The notes beneath the pieces are model-generated. The model was given only the letters and a program-made list of their open reading frames with translations. It did no database searches and was not told the DNA's origin. 64,000 nucleotides of DNA from Actinomycetes bacterium (lineage in GTDB: Bacteria; Actinomycetota; Thermoleophilia; Gaiellales; Gaiellaceae). The position numbers and the translations under genes were made by a program. Location of the stretch: positions 1 to 64,000 of the forward strand of contig JAPOVR010000032.1 in assembly GCA_026708005.1 (NCBI GenBank), read 5' to 3'. Shown here in pieces: positions 8,206 through 16,765 of this stretch (the first letter of the stretch is position 1; each line of letters starts with the position of its first letter).

Positions 8206-9386
8206 CACGAGACCATGCGGCCACGGACGTGGATCGCCATCAGCACGCCGATCGTGGCAAGGCTCGCGACCATCGAGCTGCCACCGTAGCTGACGAAAGG
8301 CAGCGGGATGCCGACGACGGGCGCGATTCCCATCGTCATGCCGACATTGATCGCGACCTGGCAGATGAGGGACGCGATCAGAGCTCCCGCCAGGAGCGCG
8401 CTGAAGAGGCTCGGCGCGATCGAGATAATGCGGATGCCGCGCCAGACGACCACGGCGTAGAGGAGCAGCAGCGCGAGCGCCCCGACGAACCCATGCTGCT
8501 CGGCGGCCGAGCTGAACACGAAGTCGGTGGCGTGCTCGGGAAGGAAGAAACTCGATGTCTGCGTGGCGTCCTCGCTACCCCGGCCGGTGAGCCCCCCGGA
8601 GCCGATCGCCGTGATGGACTGGTTGACGTTGTAGGTGCTACCGCTCGGATCCGACGAGGGGTCGAGGAAACCCGACAGTCGATCGACCTGGTACGGCCTG
8701 AGGATGTCGACATCGTTCGCGGGAAGGATCCAGATCAGGCCGGCGACGACGGCGACGGCCACCGCAGCGATGCTGCCGAGCGTCCGCCAGCTGGCTCCGC
8801 CGAAGAAGACGACCGCAACGAGGCCGACGACGAAGAGGGATGCCGTCCCGAGGTCGGGCTGGACGAACACGAGCACGATGGGCGGAACGGCGAGCAGGAT
8901 CGCGCCCGCCGCCGTCGAGAAGTCAACACCGGCGCCTGCTCGGTTGGCAACGAACGCAGCAAGCACGACCGCCAGCATGATCTTCACGAACTCCGACGGC
9001 TGGAAGTTGAAGGAGCCGACCTCGATCCAGCGATGCGTGCCCCTGACCTCCGGTGTGAGCAAGACCCCGATCAAGAGCGCGATCGTAGCCGCGTAGAACG
9101 GCATGCGCAGGCGGCGCAGGATGTTCGGGTTGACTCCGGCAAGAACCGCCACCACGACGGCGCCAACGGCCGCGGCAAGCGCTTGGCGGGACAGGAAGAA
9201 TGAGGGATCGCCGCGGATGTCGTCACGCGTGATCGTGCCGACGATCCACAGTCCAAACCCGACCAGCGCCGCAGCGGCGGCAAGCAGGATGTAGTCGAGC
9301 CTCGCCAAGATCTCCAGCATCCTCGTGCTGAGCCGAGGAGAGTCCGGAGCAGCTGCGGTATCGACGAGAGCCGGGTGGGTGGCCAT
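8205..9386 (-). CDS. rodA: Peptidoglycan glycosyltransferase RodA
   Basis: SEDS-family polymerase that extends glycan strands from lipid II with PBP2 during side-wall growth. The 393 residues hold about ten membrane segments, including GTHRWIEVGSFNFQPSEFVK (the conserved catalytic-loop region) and the C-terminal GIPLPFVSYGGSSM signature. It starts four bases after the mrdA stop. RodA rather than FtsW is chosen because it sits with mreCD and a class B PBP2. Confidence 0.95.
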   Translation of the reverse strand: MATHPALVDTAAAPDSPRLSTRMLEILARLDYILLAAAAALVGFGLWIVGTITRDDIRGDPSFFLSRQALAAAVGAVVVAVLAGVNPNILRRLRMPFYAATIALLIGVLLTPEVRGTHRWIEVGSFNFQPSEFVKIMLAVVLAAFVANRAGAGVDFSTAAGAILLAVPPIVLVFVQPDLGTASLFVVGLVAVVFFGGASWRTLGSIAAVAVAVVAGLIWILPANDVDILRPYQVDRLSGFLDPSSDPSGSTYNVNQSITAIGSGGLTGRGSEDATQTSSFFLPEHATDFVFSSAAEQHGFVGALALLLLYAVVVWRGIRIISIAPSLFSALLAGALIASLICQVAINVGMTMGIAPVVGIPLPFVSYGGSSMVASLATIGVLMAIHVRGRMVS

Positions 9387-9390
9387 CGTT

Positions 9391-11421
9391 CTAGTCCGTC
9401 AGCCCTCGCACGTCTCCGGTCCCGGGCTGCTCGGCCGCACGCTCACCGAAGTACGCCTCGAAGACCTCGAGCGCGACCGGCGCAGCCGCCCTCCCGCCGA
9501 GACCGCCATTCTCGATCACGACGCACACGGCGAGCTCGGCTTCGTCTTCGGCCGTTGCCGGGCCGTAGCCGCACCACCATGCCTGATCCTGGTTTCCGAC
9601 GTACGTCTGCTCAAGACCGAGAGCGCCCTTCGGCAGCTCGACGAACTTCTCGGCCGTGCCGGTCTTGCCGGCAATCGGGATCGCGTAGTCGCGGAACGTC
9701 GATGTCGACGTGCCGTAGTCCTCATGAGTCGCCTTGAACAGGCCATCGCGAACAACCGAGATAGCATGCGGATCGAGCCCGATGTCGTGCGGCTCGAGCG
9801 GTGCGAACGCCCTCAGAACGGTTGGATCCCCGGGCTCGGAGCCGGGCTGCTCGACCTGCCTGACCAGGTGTGGCTCAACAAGCCTGCCGCCGTTGGCGAG
9901 CATGGCATAGAAGCGCGCCATCTGGAGTGGGGTCACAAGCAGGAAGCCCTGACCGATCGAAAGCAGGACGGAGTCGCCTGGCTTCCAGATCTTGTCGACA
10001 GCCGTTGTTCCTGTTCGCCGCCGCCACTCGGGCGTCGGGAGCAGGCCGTCGCTCTCAGGGCCGACGTCGATCCCGGTGAACTCGCCAAAGCCCATCCTCC
10101 TCGCCCAGAACTGCAGTGGGCTGCCGCGCTCAGGCGGGAGGTTGAAGAAGCGCAGACCGAGGTTGTAGAAGTACGTGTCGCACGATTCCGCGAGCGCACG
10201 CTCGAGCGTCATCGCCGTGTTGCGCTCCTGCCAGTTCCGGAAGACCCGGTCGCGGACGAGCATAAACGGGGGACACTGAACCAGTTCGTCCGTGGTCAGG
10301 AGCGGGGCGGTTCCCGTTGCGTTCCGCTCTGACAGGGCTGCAAGCGCGGTGACGGGCTTGAAGGCCGACCCCGGCGGATAGAGACCCTCGATTGCGCGGT
10401 TGAGCCCTGGACTGTTCTCGAAGCGGGATCCGAGCCGGGCGATGTCATCCGGATCGCGGCGGCCGACCCAGATCGCAGGATCGAAGTCAGGGTTGGAGGC
10501 AATCGCTCGAATCGCGCCGTTGCGCGGATCGATGGCAACGACGGCGCCACCGTTGGCGAGCAGCTGGTTGTCCTCGAAGCGGACCCGGGCGATTCCGCGT
10601 CGGAGCGCGTCCTCAGCGGCCCGCTGAACGCCCGCATCGATGGTCAGCCGAATCGCGTTGCCGGGAACGGGCTTCTCCGTCTCCCGGCGAGTACGGACGA
10701 TCTGCCCGAGCGCATCGACGCGCACCTCCTCGGTACCCGTGTCTCCACGGAGAAACTGGTCGTACCTGAACTCGATACCGGTCTTGCCGATTCGGTCGCC
10801 CGGCTCGTAGGTGTCCGGGTCGAGACGCTCGAGCTCTTCGCGCGAGATCTCGCCGACGTAGCCGAGGATGTGGCTCGCGAGGGACCCGAAGGGGTACTCC
10901 CGCAGCTCGGTCTCGACGACCTCGACGCCTGGGAACTCGTCCTGGTGCTCGAGGAGGAAGTCGGCCTGCACCTCGGGCACGAAGGCACGGACGATCGCCG
11001 GGCTAAGCGGGTCTCCTTCCACGCGGTCGATCTCGGCCTCGATGTCGCGGACCGGCACGTCAAGGAGCCGCGAGAGCCGGCGGAGCATGCCCGAACGGCG
11101 ATCCTCCAGCACATCTCCTGGCCAGAAGCGGACGATCGTTCCCGGCTTGTTGCGGACGAGCACTCGCCCCCTGACATCGAGGATCGTCCCGCGTGGGCCG
11201 TCGACGCGGGCGGTACGCACCTGGTTGTTGAGCGCGTCGGAGAGGTACTCATCGCCCGAGATGATCTGGAGTGCCCACAGCCGGAAGACGAGGATTGCAA
11301 GCAGCACGGCCGCCAAGCCGCCGAGGAGGGTGATCCGGAACGCCATCTTCGGCGTGAGCCGGTACGGCGAGACGACGCGAGGGTCCGGCGGCAGGAACGG
11401 TGAGTTGGATCTCCTAGCCAG
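9391..11421 (-). CDS. mrdA: Penicillin-binding protein 2 (transpeptidase), CTG start likely
   Basis: Class B PBP that cross-links peptidoglycan in the elongasome. It has an N-terminal membrane anchor (ITLLGGLAAVLLAILVFRLW), a dimerisation domain, and a transpeptidase domain with SAFK (SxxK), ESCDTYFYN (SxN-type) and KTGTAEK. The first ATG is at 11346, but the frame continues upstream with PPDPRVVSPYRLTPK, which resembles the usual N-terminus before the anchor. A CTG at 11419-11421 has GGAGGT with an eight-base spacer and overlaps the mreD stop, so I take it as the start (676 residues). Identity is firm; the start is inference. Confidence 0.92.
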   Translation of the reverse strand: MARRSNSPFLPPDPRVVSPYRLTPKMAFRITLLGGLAAVLLAILVFRLWALQIISGDEYLSDALNNQVRTARVDGPRGTILDVRGRVLVRNKPGTIVRFWPGDVLEDRRSGMLRRLSRLLDVPVRDIEAEIDRVEGDPLSPAIVRAFVPEVQADFLLEHQDEFPGVEVVETELREYPFGSLASHILGYVGEISREELERLDPDTYEPGDRIGKTGIEFRYDQFLRGDTGTEEVRVDALGQIVRTRRETEKPVPGNAIRLTIDAGVQRAAEDALRRGIARVRFEDNQLLANGGAVVAIDPRNGAIRAIASNPDFDPAIWVGRRDPDDIARLGSRFENSPGLNRAIEGLYPPGSAFKPVTALAALSERNATGTAPLLTTDELVQCPPFMLVRDRVFRNWQERNTAMTLERALAESCDTYFYNLGLRFFNLPPERGSPLQFWARRMGFGEFTGIDVGPESDGLLPTPEWRRRTGTTAVDKIWKPGDSVLLSIGQGFLLVTPLQMARFYAMLANGGRLVEPHLVRQVEQPGSEPGDPTVLRAFAPLEPHDIGLDPHAISVVRDGLFKATHEDYGTSTSTFRDYAIPIAGKTGTAEKFVELPKGALGLEQTYVGNQDQAWWCGYGPATAEDEAELAVCVVIENGGLGGRAAAPVALEVFEAYFGERAAEQPGTGDVRGLTD

Positions 11422-11935
11422 CGGAGACCACCTCCGGCCGCTGCCGGACGTGGACGCGGAAAAGCAGCCGCAGCAACAGGAAGACGGGATAGGCGAGCAC
11501 GAGATTCAGCGCGAGGGTCGGCAGGAACGAGCGCACGAGGACCGGCCCGAGCGGCACCGACGTTCCCAGCATGAAGTTGATGAGAATCGAGCCGGCCATC
11601 AGGCCGATCGTGGCGATGAGCACGGCCAGCAGCACGCGAGGAAGCTGCGCGCTCCGAACGGTTGTCACGTCCCCGAAGCGGCCGATGCCGTAGCCGACGA
11701 GCACGAGCAAGAGCGACGTCAGGCCAAGGGTATCGAGGGTCGCGACATCGACAATGATCCCCGTCCAGAAACCACCGATCGCGCCGACGACCGGCCCGCG
11801 CAACAGCGCGAGCGCGACGAGCGCCACCAGCAGGAGGTCGGGCGGTCCGTCGATGAGCTCAAGCGGATTGACGATCGTGATCTGGCCGACCGCGAGCACA
11901 GCCAGGAGCGGAAGCCCCTTGACGAGATCGATCAT
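11414..11935 (-). CDS. mreD: Rod shape-determining protein MreD
   Basis: Small polytopic membrane protein of 173 residues with five or six hydrophobic segments. It is the least conserved mre protein and is recognised mainly by size, topology and position. The ATG at 11935 overlaps the mreC stop by four bases. Its 3' end overlaps the probable CTG start of mrdA. It acts in the elongasome with MreC, RodA and PBP2. Confidence 0.9.
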   Translation of the reverse strand: MIDLVKGLPLLAVLAVGQITIVNPLELIDGPPDLLLVALVALALLRGPVVGAIGGFWTGIIVDVATLDTLGLTSLLLVLVGYGIGRFGDVTTVRSAQLPRVLLAVLIATIGLMAGSILINFMLGTSVPLGPVLVRSFLPTLALNLVLAYPVFLLLRLLFRVHVRQRPEVVSAG

Positions 11936-12879
11936 TGCTTCGGCGCGAGCACGATGACCTCGGTGAGCGACTCGAAGTCGACGATCGGCTCGACCTGAAT
12001 GCGCTTGAACAGGTCAATGTCTTGCTGCCCGACGCTGCGAACAGCCCCGATCGCTATCTTGGGGGGGAACAGCGACGCGAACTCGCTCGTCCGGAAGCCG
12101 GATGTGACGACGAGGTCACCTGAATTGACGACCTCCTCCTTGCCGACACGATCGAGCGTGAGGCCGGCGCCGGCGCTCGAGGCCGCCTGGACGATGCCCT
12201 GCGCGCCGGAGCGGATACCCTCCGCGCTGGAGCCAACGACAACTGCGGAGACAGCCGACTGCTGATCGGTGAGCAGGCGGATCTTGGCGCGCGTTGCGCT
12301 CACACGGATCACTCGACCGACGAGGCCGTCAGGGGTGACGACCGGGTCGTTGATGCCAATGCCCGCGCTGGTCCCGGCAGCGACGACGATCTCCTGTCGG
12401 AACGGCGACGATGGGACCTGCGTGACGCGCGCGACGACCGGGTCGAAATCGTCTGGGAAGCGCGGACCGGTCTCGTACCTGAGAATGCGCTCATAGCGCG
12501 CCGCGTCCGCCACGGCGGTCTCGTTGGCGATGACCTGCCGTCTGAGGCGCTCGAGCTCCCTGCGCATCCGCTCGGCGTCGGCGCGGGCGTCGGCGAGGCC
12601 CTCAACGTAGCTGTAGGCATCCCGGAACGGGCGCGCCATCCGCTCGCCGGCCACCGCGAGCGGCGTCAGGATCTCAGAGCCGCGCTGCTGCGCCCCGTGG
12701 AGAGCGTCGTCCTCCGCCTCGCGCAAGTAGATCGTCGTCAGCGCAAGCGCAAGCAGTATGAGCGCTGCAACGACCAGCCGACGCTGCGCACGGCTTCTGC
12801 CGGCAGATCCGCGGACTCTACGAGGACGATGCTGGGAAACGAGCGGCCGCGGGAGACGAACTGTTCGCTGCCGAGGCAC
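11932..12879 (-). CDS. mreC: Cell shape-determining protein MreC
   Basis: Bitopic periplasm-facing scaffold that activates PBP2/RodA. Basic residues 1-35 precede one membrane segment (VVAALILLALALTTIYL), a coiled coil (ADAERMRRELERLRRQVIA) and the double beta-barrel MreC domain with GINDPVVTPDGLVGRV and GDLVVTSG. The GTG at 12879 is only 11 bases after a TACAAT hexamer, leaving almost no leader. So mreC, mreD, mrdA, rodA and the DUF697 gene appear to form their own transcription unit, separate from mreB. Confidence 0.94.
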   Translation of the reverse strand: MPRQRTVRLPRPLVSQHRPRRVRGSAGRSRAQRRLVVAALILLALALTTIYLREAEDDALHGAQQRGSEILTPLAVAGERMARPFRDAYSYVEGLADARADAERMRRELERLRRQVIANETAVADAARYERILRYETGPRFPDDFDPVVARVTQVPSSPFRQEIVVAAGTSAGIGINDPVVTPDGLVGRVIRVSATRAKIRLLTDQQSAVSAVVVGSSAEGIRSGAQGIVQAASSAGAGLTLDRVGKEEVVNSGDLVVTSGFRTSEFASLFPPKIAIGAVRSVGQQDIDLFKRIQVEPIVDFESLTEVIVLAPKQ

Positions 12880-12890
12880 GGGCGCACTCC

Positions 12891-12896
12891 ATTGTA
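12891..12896 (-). promoter_or_regulatory. Probable -10 of the mreC operon
   Basis: TACAAT on the minus strand, 11 bases upstream of the mreC GTG. Transcription from it would give a leader of only a few bases. No -35 consensus is visible. Confidence 0.5.
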
Positions 12897-13081
12897 CGGC
12901 GGTCGTCTCCGGTCATGCGCCTGACCAGACTCTGGAGGGCCGGCGCGGGCTAAGCCCGCTGGAGAGACTGCCCGACCTCGCTGTCCAGCCTGAAGCTCAA
13001 GGCTCTCACCGTGCCAAGGGTTGTCGGCAGGTGGAGCCTCCGGTTGTCGTGGAGCGTCAAGGCTGACCTGGCAGACGGGCA

Positions 13082-13102
13082 AATGGCCGCGGTTTGGCCA
13101 TT
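13082..13102. repeat. Perfect inverted repeat, 7-base arms
   Basis: AATGGCC, loop GCGGTTT, GGCCATT. It could form a short hairpin. It has no T-run and is not an obvious terminator. Confidence 0.5.
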
Positions 13103-13141
13103 GCGGCCGCAGCTTGGCTATTGAAGCGTCCCCTTCCCGAT

Positions 13142-13179
13142 CTGTCACTCTCGGTCTGTCACCGGAACCACAGTGACAG
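13142..13179. repeat. CTGTCAC direct and inverted repeats
   Basis: CTGTCAC at 13142-13148 and again at 13156-13162 (14-base period), then the inverse GTGACAG at 13173-13179. The same TGTCAC word recurs in the interspersed repeat family, so this may be a protein-binding cluster or a fragment of that family. Confidence 0.4.
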
Positions 13180-13270
13180 GCGCATGGCCTGGGGCTGGCC
13201 GGCGATCCTGCCCGAGCGCCGCGCCAGGGAGCGCTGCCCAGAGGCGCCGCTCGGAGCCGCCCACACCCGG

Positions 13271-13380
13271 GCCGCTGGGAGAGATGGCCTGCCCCCACCC
13301 ACCACCCAGGGGAGGGTAGCCCAGCTGAACGCGCAGCTTTCGCACAATCTGTGACAGAAGCATCACGAGGCTGTTCCGAA
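13271..13380 (+). repeat. Interspersed repeat, copy A
   Basis: Matches the family blocks: CCACCCACCACCCAGG, GGAGGGTAGCCCAG, then GCGCAGCTTTCGCACAA, GTGACAG and ATCACGAGGCTG. Lies between mreB and mreC, antisense to both. Confidence 0.75.
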
Positions 13381-13627
13381 TTCCACCGCATCACCAGCTG
13401 GTGGCTGTGGCATCGCCAGCGGGTGGCTTGTTCGGTGTCCAGCGGCTTCGCCTATGGGTGCGTACGTTCGGCCGTAGTGCACCGCATCGCCAGCACGTGG
13501 CTGTGTGGGCATGCCCGGGCGACCAGGCGGCCCTGCCCAGTCTCCGACCAGGCCGCCTCGGGACCCAAGCCTCAGGGGAGGCCTGGGAATGACCTCGCAA
13601 CCGTCCCAGCGTGTGGCGACGTGTCAG

Positions 13628-14671
13628 CTAGCGGCGCCCGTTGCGGCGGTTGCGGGACGACCGGTGGATCACTTCGAACTCCTCGAGGCTGCGACCAGAG
13701 CCGACAGCCACGCACGTCAGCGGCGACTCGGCCACGTGCACCGGTATCTGCGTACCCTCACGCAGCCGTTCATCGAGACCCCGGAGGAGCGCGCCGCCGC
13801 CCGCCAGCACAATGCCTCGATCCATGATGTCCGCCGCGAGCTCAGGCGGTGTCTTGTCGAGCGTCGACTTGATCGCGTCGAGAATCTGGATGACCGGCTC
13901 ATCAAGCGCTCGCCTTACCTCCTCCGAGGTGAAAACCACCGTCTTGGGGAGTCCGGTCAGCATGTCGCGCCCGCGCACCTCCGCCTGGAGCCCCTCAGAG
14001 GATGACCAAGCCGAGCCGACCTCCAACTTGACCTCCTCAGAGGTCTGCTGGCCGATCAGGAGCTTGTACTCCTTCTTGGCGTGGTTGAGGACGGCCTCGT
14101 CCATCTCGTCCCCCCCGACGCGGATCGACTGTGACACGACGATGCCACCGAGAGAGATGACAGCGACCTCGGTCGTGCCGCCCCCGACGTCAACGATCAT
14201 GTTCCCGGTTGGCTCCGAGACAGGCAGGCCGGCCCCGATCGCGGCGGCCATCGGCTCCTCGATCAGGTAGGCGGCACGCGCGCCTGCCGAGAGCGTCGCC
14301 TCCTCCACCGCGCGCTTTTCCACGCCTGTCACGCCGCTGGGCACACAGACGACCACGCGGGGGTGTGCGAACCTGCTGCCGTTGGCGCGGTGGATGAAAT
14401 GGCGCAGCATCTGCTCAGTGACGTCGAAGTCGGCAATCACGCCATCCTTCAACGGCCGGATGGCCGTGATCGTGCCGGGCGTTCGCCCCAGCATGAGCTT
14501 GGCCTCCTGCCCGACCGCGTGGACGTCGCCGTGGCGCACGTCGATCGCGACCACGGACGGCTCGGACAGCACGATGCCGCGGCCTCGGACGTAGACCAAC
14601 GTGTTCGCGGTGCCGAGGTCCACGGCCATATCACGCGCACCAAAACCGCTCATCCGCCGGAACATCCTCAT
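13628..14671 (-). CDS. mreB: Rod shape-determining protein MreB
   Basis: Actin-like ATPase that organises side-wall synthesis under the membrane. Phosphate-1 [13 protein letters not shown], phosphate-2 [14 protein letters not shown] and the adenosine motif [16 protein letters not shown] are all present. A basic C-terminal tail ([12 protein letters not shown]) extends past the usual end. Several starts are possible. ATG 14671 is chosen because a TACACT hexamer ends 13 bases upstream, too close for the GTG codons at 14683 and 14680 to be transcribed. It is separated from mreC by a 750-base gap. Confidence 0.95.
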   Translation of the reverse strand: MRMFRRMSGFGARDMAVDLGTANTLVYVRGRGIVLSEPSVVAIDVRHGDVHAVGQEAKLMLGRTPGTITAIRPLKDGVIADFDVTEQMLRHFIHRANGSRFAHPRVVVCVPSGVTGVEKRAVEEATLSAGARAAYLIEEPMAAAIGAGLPVSEPTGNMIVDVGGGTTEVAVISLGGIVVSQSIRVGGDEMDEAVLNHAKKEYKLLIGQQTSEEVKLEVGSAWSSSEGLQAEVRGRDMLTGLPKTVVFTSEEVRRALDEPVIQILDAIKSTLDKTPPELAADIMDRGIVLAGGGALLRGLDERLREGTQIPVHVAESPLTCVAVGSGRSLEEFEVIHRSSRNRRNGRR

Positions 14672-14684
14672 GCTCGTCACCACC

Positions 14685-14690
14685 AGTGTA
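14685..14690 (-). promoter_or_regulatory. Probable -10 of mreB
   Basis: TACACT on the minus strand, 13 bases before the chosen ATG, leaving a leader of about six bases and no room for a Shine-Dalgarno sequence. Confidence 0.45.
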
Positions 14691-14789
14691 GAGCCTTCGC
14701 GCCAAGACTCCTAGGCCCCTTCACGCGAAGGTCGCCTTGCAAGACGAGCGGCGACCAAAACGGCGACCCGTGATCGCTGTCCGCCACCG

Positions 14790-15365
14790 CTACGGGGGAA
14801 GGAAATACTCGCCCGGCCACTGCTCCTCGAGCAGGTCAATCAGGAGCGCAGCGGGGAGCCCAACAACGTTGAGGTAGTCACCACTGACGCGCGTGACAAA
14901 GGCGGCGGCACGGCCCTGAATGGCATACGCGCCGGCCAGACCCTCCCACTCAGCATGGGCGAAGTATGCGTCGAGCTGAGCCTGCGAGAGTAAGCGGAAC
15001 GTGACATCGGTAACGCTGTGGGCGAGCTGCTCGCGACCGTCGCAGGCCAGGCAGAGCCCGGAGACAACCTGGTGGGTACGGCCAGAGAGCTCTCCGAGGA
15101 TGCTCCGCGCGCTGTTGACGTCCCGGGGCTTGCCGAACAGCCGGCCTCCCAGCACAACGCCCGTGTCGACGCCGAGAACAGGCTGCCGCGCGGATGCCAT
15201 CCCGGCTGCCGAGCGCGCCTTTCCGCACGCGTGCCCCCGGACCGCCTCGATCGGCTCAACACCCGGCAGATCGTGCTCGACGTAGCCAGAGACGACCGCC
15301 TCGAAGGGAATCCCGAGCTGCTCGAGGATCGCTCGGCGGCGAGGTGATCTCGATGCGAGCAGCAG
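14790..15365 (-). CDS. maf: Maf-family nucleotide pyrophosphatase, start uncertain
   Basis: House-cleaning pyrophosphatase that hydrolyses non-canonical or modified NTPs. The LLLASRSPRRRAILEQLG N-terminus, the ARSAAG segment, GVDTGVVLGGRLFGKP and the C-terminal YAIQGRAAAFV and GDYLNVVGLP are family signatures. The frame has no ATG, GTG or TTG after the ndk stop. The only positions compatible with family length are adjacent CTG codons at 15363-15365 and 15360-15362, and no Shine-Dalgarno is visible. A GTG at 15545 lies inside ndk and would add 60 unrelated residues. Length from CTG is 191, normal for Maf. Confidence 0.85.
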   Translation of the reverse strand: MLLASRSPRRRAILEQLGIPFEAVVSGYVEHDLPGVEPIEAVRGHACGKARSAAGMASARQPVLGVDTGVVLGGRLFGKPRDVNSARSILGELSGRTHQVVSGLCLACDGREQLAHSVTDVTFRLLSQAQLDAYFAHAEWEGLAGAYAIQGRAAAFVTRVSGDYLNVVGLPAALLIDLLEEQWPGEYFLPP

Positions 15366-15396
15366 CGCCGGCGGAGGCTCGCCGCGGGTGTTGCGG

Positions 15397-15813
15397 CTAG
15401 ACGATCTCTCCGGCGCCAAACCACAGTCCGATCTCGCGCTCGGCGGACTCAGGCGAGTCAGAGCCGTGCACGAGGTTGTCGGGCATGGCGAGGGCGAAAT
15501 CCCCGCGAATGGTGCCGGGTGCTGCGCCCACCGGGTTGGTCGCACCCATCGTCGCTCGAACGACCTCGATCACCGACTCGCCTTCGATGATGAGAGCGAG
15601 CGTCGGTGCCGCCGTGATGAACTCGACTAGCTCCTCGAAGAAGGGCTTGTCGCGGTGCTCCCCGTAGTGCTCGGCAGCGAGGGTCCGGTCGGCCTGGACG
15701 AGCTTCGCAGCCCTGATGGCCAGGCCGCGTCGCTCGAAGCGCGCGAGGATTTCGCCTGCGAGCCCGCGGCCAACGGCGTCTGGCTTGATCAGGACGAGCG
15801 TGCGTTCCGCCAC
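15397..15813 (-). CDS. ndk: Nucleoside diphosphate kinase
   Basis: Equilibrates NTP pools through a phospho-His intermediate. The 138 residues contain [29 protein letters not shown] and the active-site NLVHGSDS with its catalytic His. GTG start with AGGAG five bases upstream. It overlaps the end of the small membrane-protein gene upstream by 25 bases. Confidence 0.97.
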   Translation of the reverse strand: MAERTLVLIKPDAVGRGLAGEILARFERRGLAIRAAKLVQADRTLAAEHYGEHRDKPFFEELVEFITAAPTLALIIEGESVIEVVRATMGATNPVGAAPGTIRGDFALAMPDNLVHGSDSPESAEREIGLWFGAGEIV

Positions 15814-16019
15814 GTGAGCTCCTTTCGCTTGCGGTCAGCGAGTTCCTTGCGAGCGGCGTCCTCGCGCCGCTTCGCCTGCCAGAACACCCACGCGACGACG
15901 CCGGTCGCAAGAATCGAGAGGATCGGGACCACGAAGAGCACGATCGCCGCCGAGGAGCTCGGCGATGCCTCCGGGGGCTGGCTGGCCTGGATCAGCGCGG
16001 CCGTCGTGAGAATGCCCAT
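15789..16019 (-). CDS. Small single-pass membrane protein
   Basis: Seventy-six residues: a short polar N-terminus, one strong membrane segment ([24 protein letters not shown]), then a highly charged cytoplasmic tail ([19 protein letters not shown]). No recognised family. It overlaps the start of ndk by 25 bases and its tail codons contain the ndk Shine-Dalgarno, so the two are likely coupled. Confidence 0.6.
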   Translation of the reverse strand: MGILTTAALIQASQPPEASPSSSAAIVLFVVPILSILATGVVAWVFWQAKRREDAARKELADRKRKELTWRNARSS

Positions 16020-16080
16020 GAAGGCAGGGTACGCTCAACGGCGCCACGACGATGTGCCATAGCTGCGCAGGCCCGCCGCA

Positions 16081-16632
16081 CTAGCGGTCGTGCCCGACCT
16101 GCGGTACGGGTAGCTCCTCAGGCTCCGACGTATCGACCGCGGTCTCGCAGTAGGGGCAGAGCTGCCACAGGGGCTCGAGCGGCTGCTGGCAATGCCGGCA
16201 TGAGTCCCTGAGCTTCGTCGTACAGATCGGGCAGGCAAGGTACTCGCCCTCGACCGATGCCCGACAGACCGGGCAGCGCTCCTTCGTGCCGATCGACTCC
16301 TCCATGGCCCGAATCTCGAGTGCGCGCTCGCGCACGTCGTCAAGGTACTCCGGGGGGCGGAATAACAGGTAGATGACCGGGCCGGCAAAGGGCGGGAAGA
16401 CCCCGAGAGCGACCGCAATGGCAACGAGCCAGGGGTCGTCGATTCGTCGCCGTGCGTCCTTGTAGACCCAGTAGGCCGTGGCGACCCAGAACGCAACGAG
16501 GAAGAAGATGGCGACGTTCTTGACGACGCCCCAGATCTCGGAGTCGAACAGATCTCGGACGCCCCGGAAGATGTCGTCTTCCTGGCTGGGAACAGGCTGC
16601 TGGAGGAGGAACGCTGCGAGCAACGAGTTCAT
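16081..16632 (-). CDS. Membrane protein with double zinc ribbon
   Basis: 183 residues. Two membrane segments (NVAIFFLVAFWVATAYWVY and LVAIAVALGVFPPFAGPVIY) are separated by a basic KDARRRIDDPW loop. The C-terminal tail carries four Cys pairs (CPVC, CPIC, CRHC, CPYC), an architecture expected to bind two zinc ions. The family appears in actinobacteria without assigned function. It lies downstream of folC and the 37-residue gene. Confidence 0.75.
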   Translation of the reverse strand: MNSLLAAFLLQQPVPSQEDDIFRGVRDLFDSEIWGVVKNVAIFFLVAFWVATAYWVYKDARRRIDDPWLVAIAVALGVFPPFAGPVIYLLFRPPEYLDDVRERALEIRAMEESIGTKERCPVCRASVEGEYLACPICTTKLRDSCRHCQQPLEPLWQLCPYCETAVDTSEPEELPVPQVGHDR

Positions 16633-16651
16633 TGCCTCACCACCAGTTCGT

Positions 16652-16765
16652 TCAGAGGATCAGTTTCCCTACGAGGTAGCCCAAACCGAACAGCCCACCG
16701 ATCACCGCGGCGAGCACGAGCGCCATCATTACGACCGCACCGAACCGCTCTCGGAGTTCCTTCAT
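16652..16765 (-). CDS. 37-residue membrane peptide coupled to folC
   Basis: The frame encodes MKELRERFGAVVMMALVLAA and continues with IGGLFGLGYLVGKLIL: a short charged start and one glycine-rich membrane helix. The ATG at 16763-16765 overlaps the folC TGA by four bases (ATGA), the coupling arrangement seen at several other junctions here. The overlap and hydrophobic composition argue for a real small gene. Function unknown. Confidence 0.6.
   Translation of the reverse strand: MKELRERFGAVVMMALVLAAVIGGLFGLGYLVGKLIL

Larger units (their letters stand above)
12897..13627. other. 730-base non-coding gap between mreB and mreC
   Basis: No credible gene on either strand. It contains repeat copy A (13271-13380), a perfect inverted repeat AATGGCC/GGCCATT at 13082-13102, and three CTGTCAC/GTGACAG words at 13142-13179. 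The downstream flank (13380-13627) is GC-rich and patchily repetitive. In most genomes mreB and mreC are nearly adjacent. Confidence 0.7.

Noticed and set aside
15366-15545. Longer maf starting at GTG 15545
   Set aside because: Would overlap ndk by about 150 bases and add 60 residues that read as the out-of-frame shadow of ndk.
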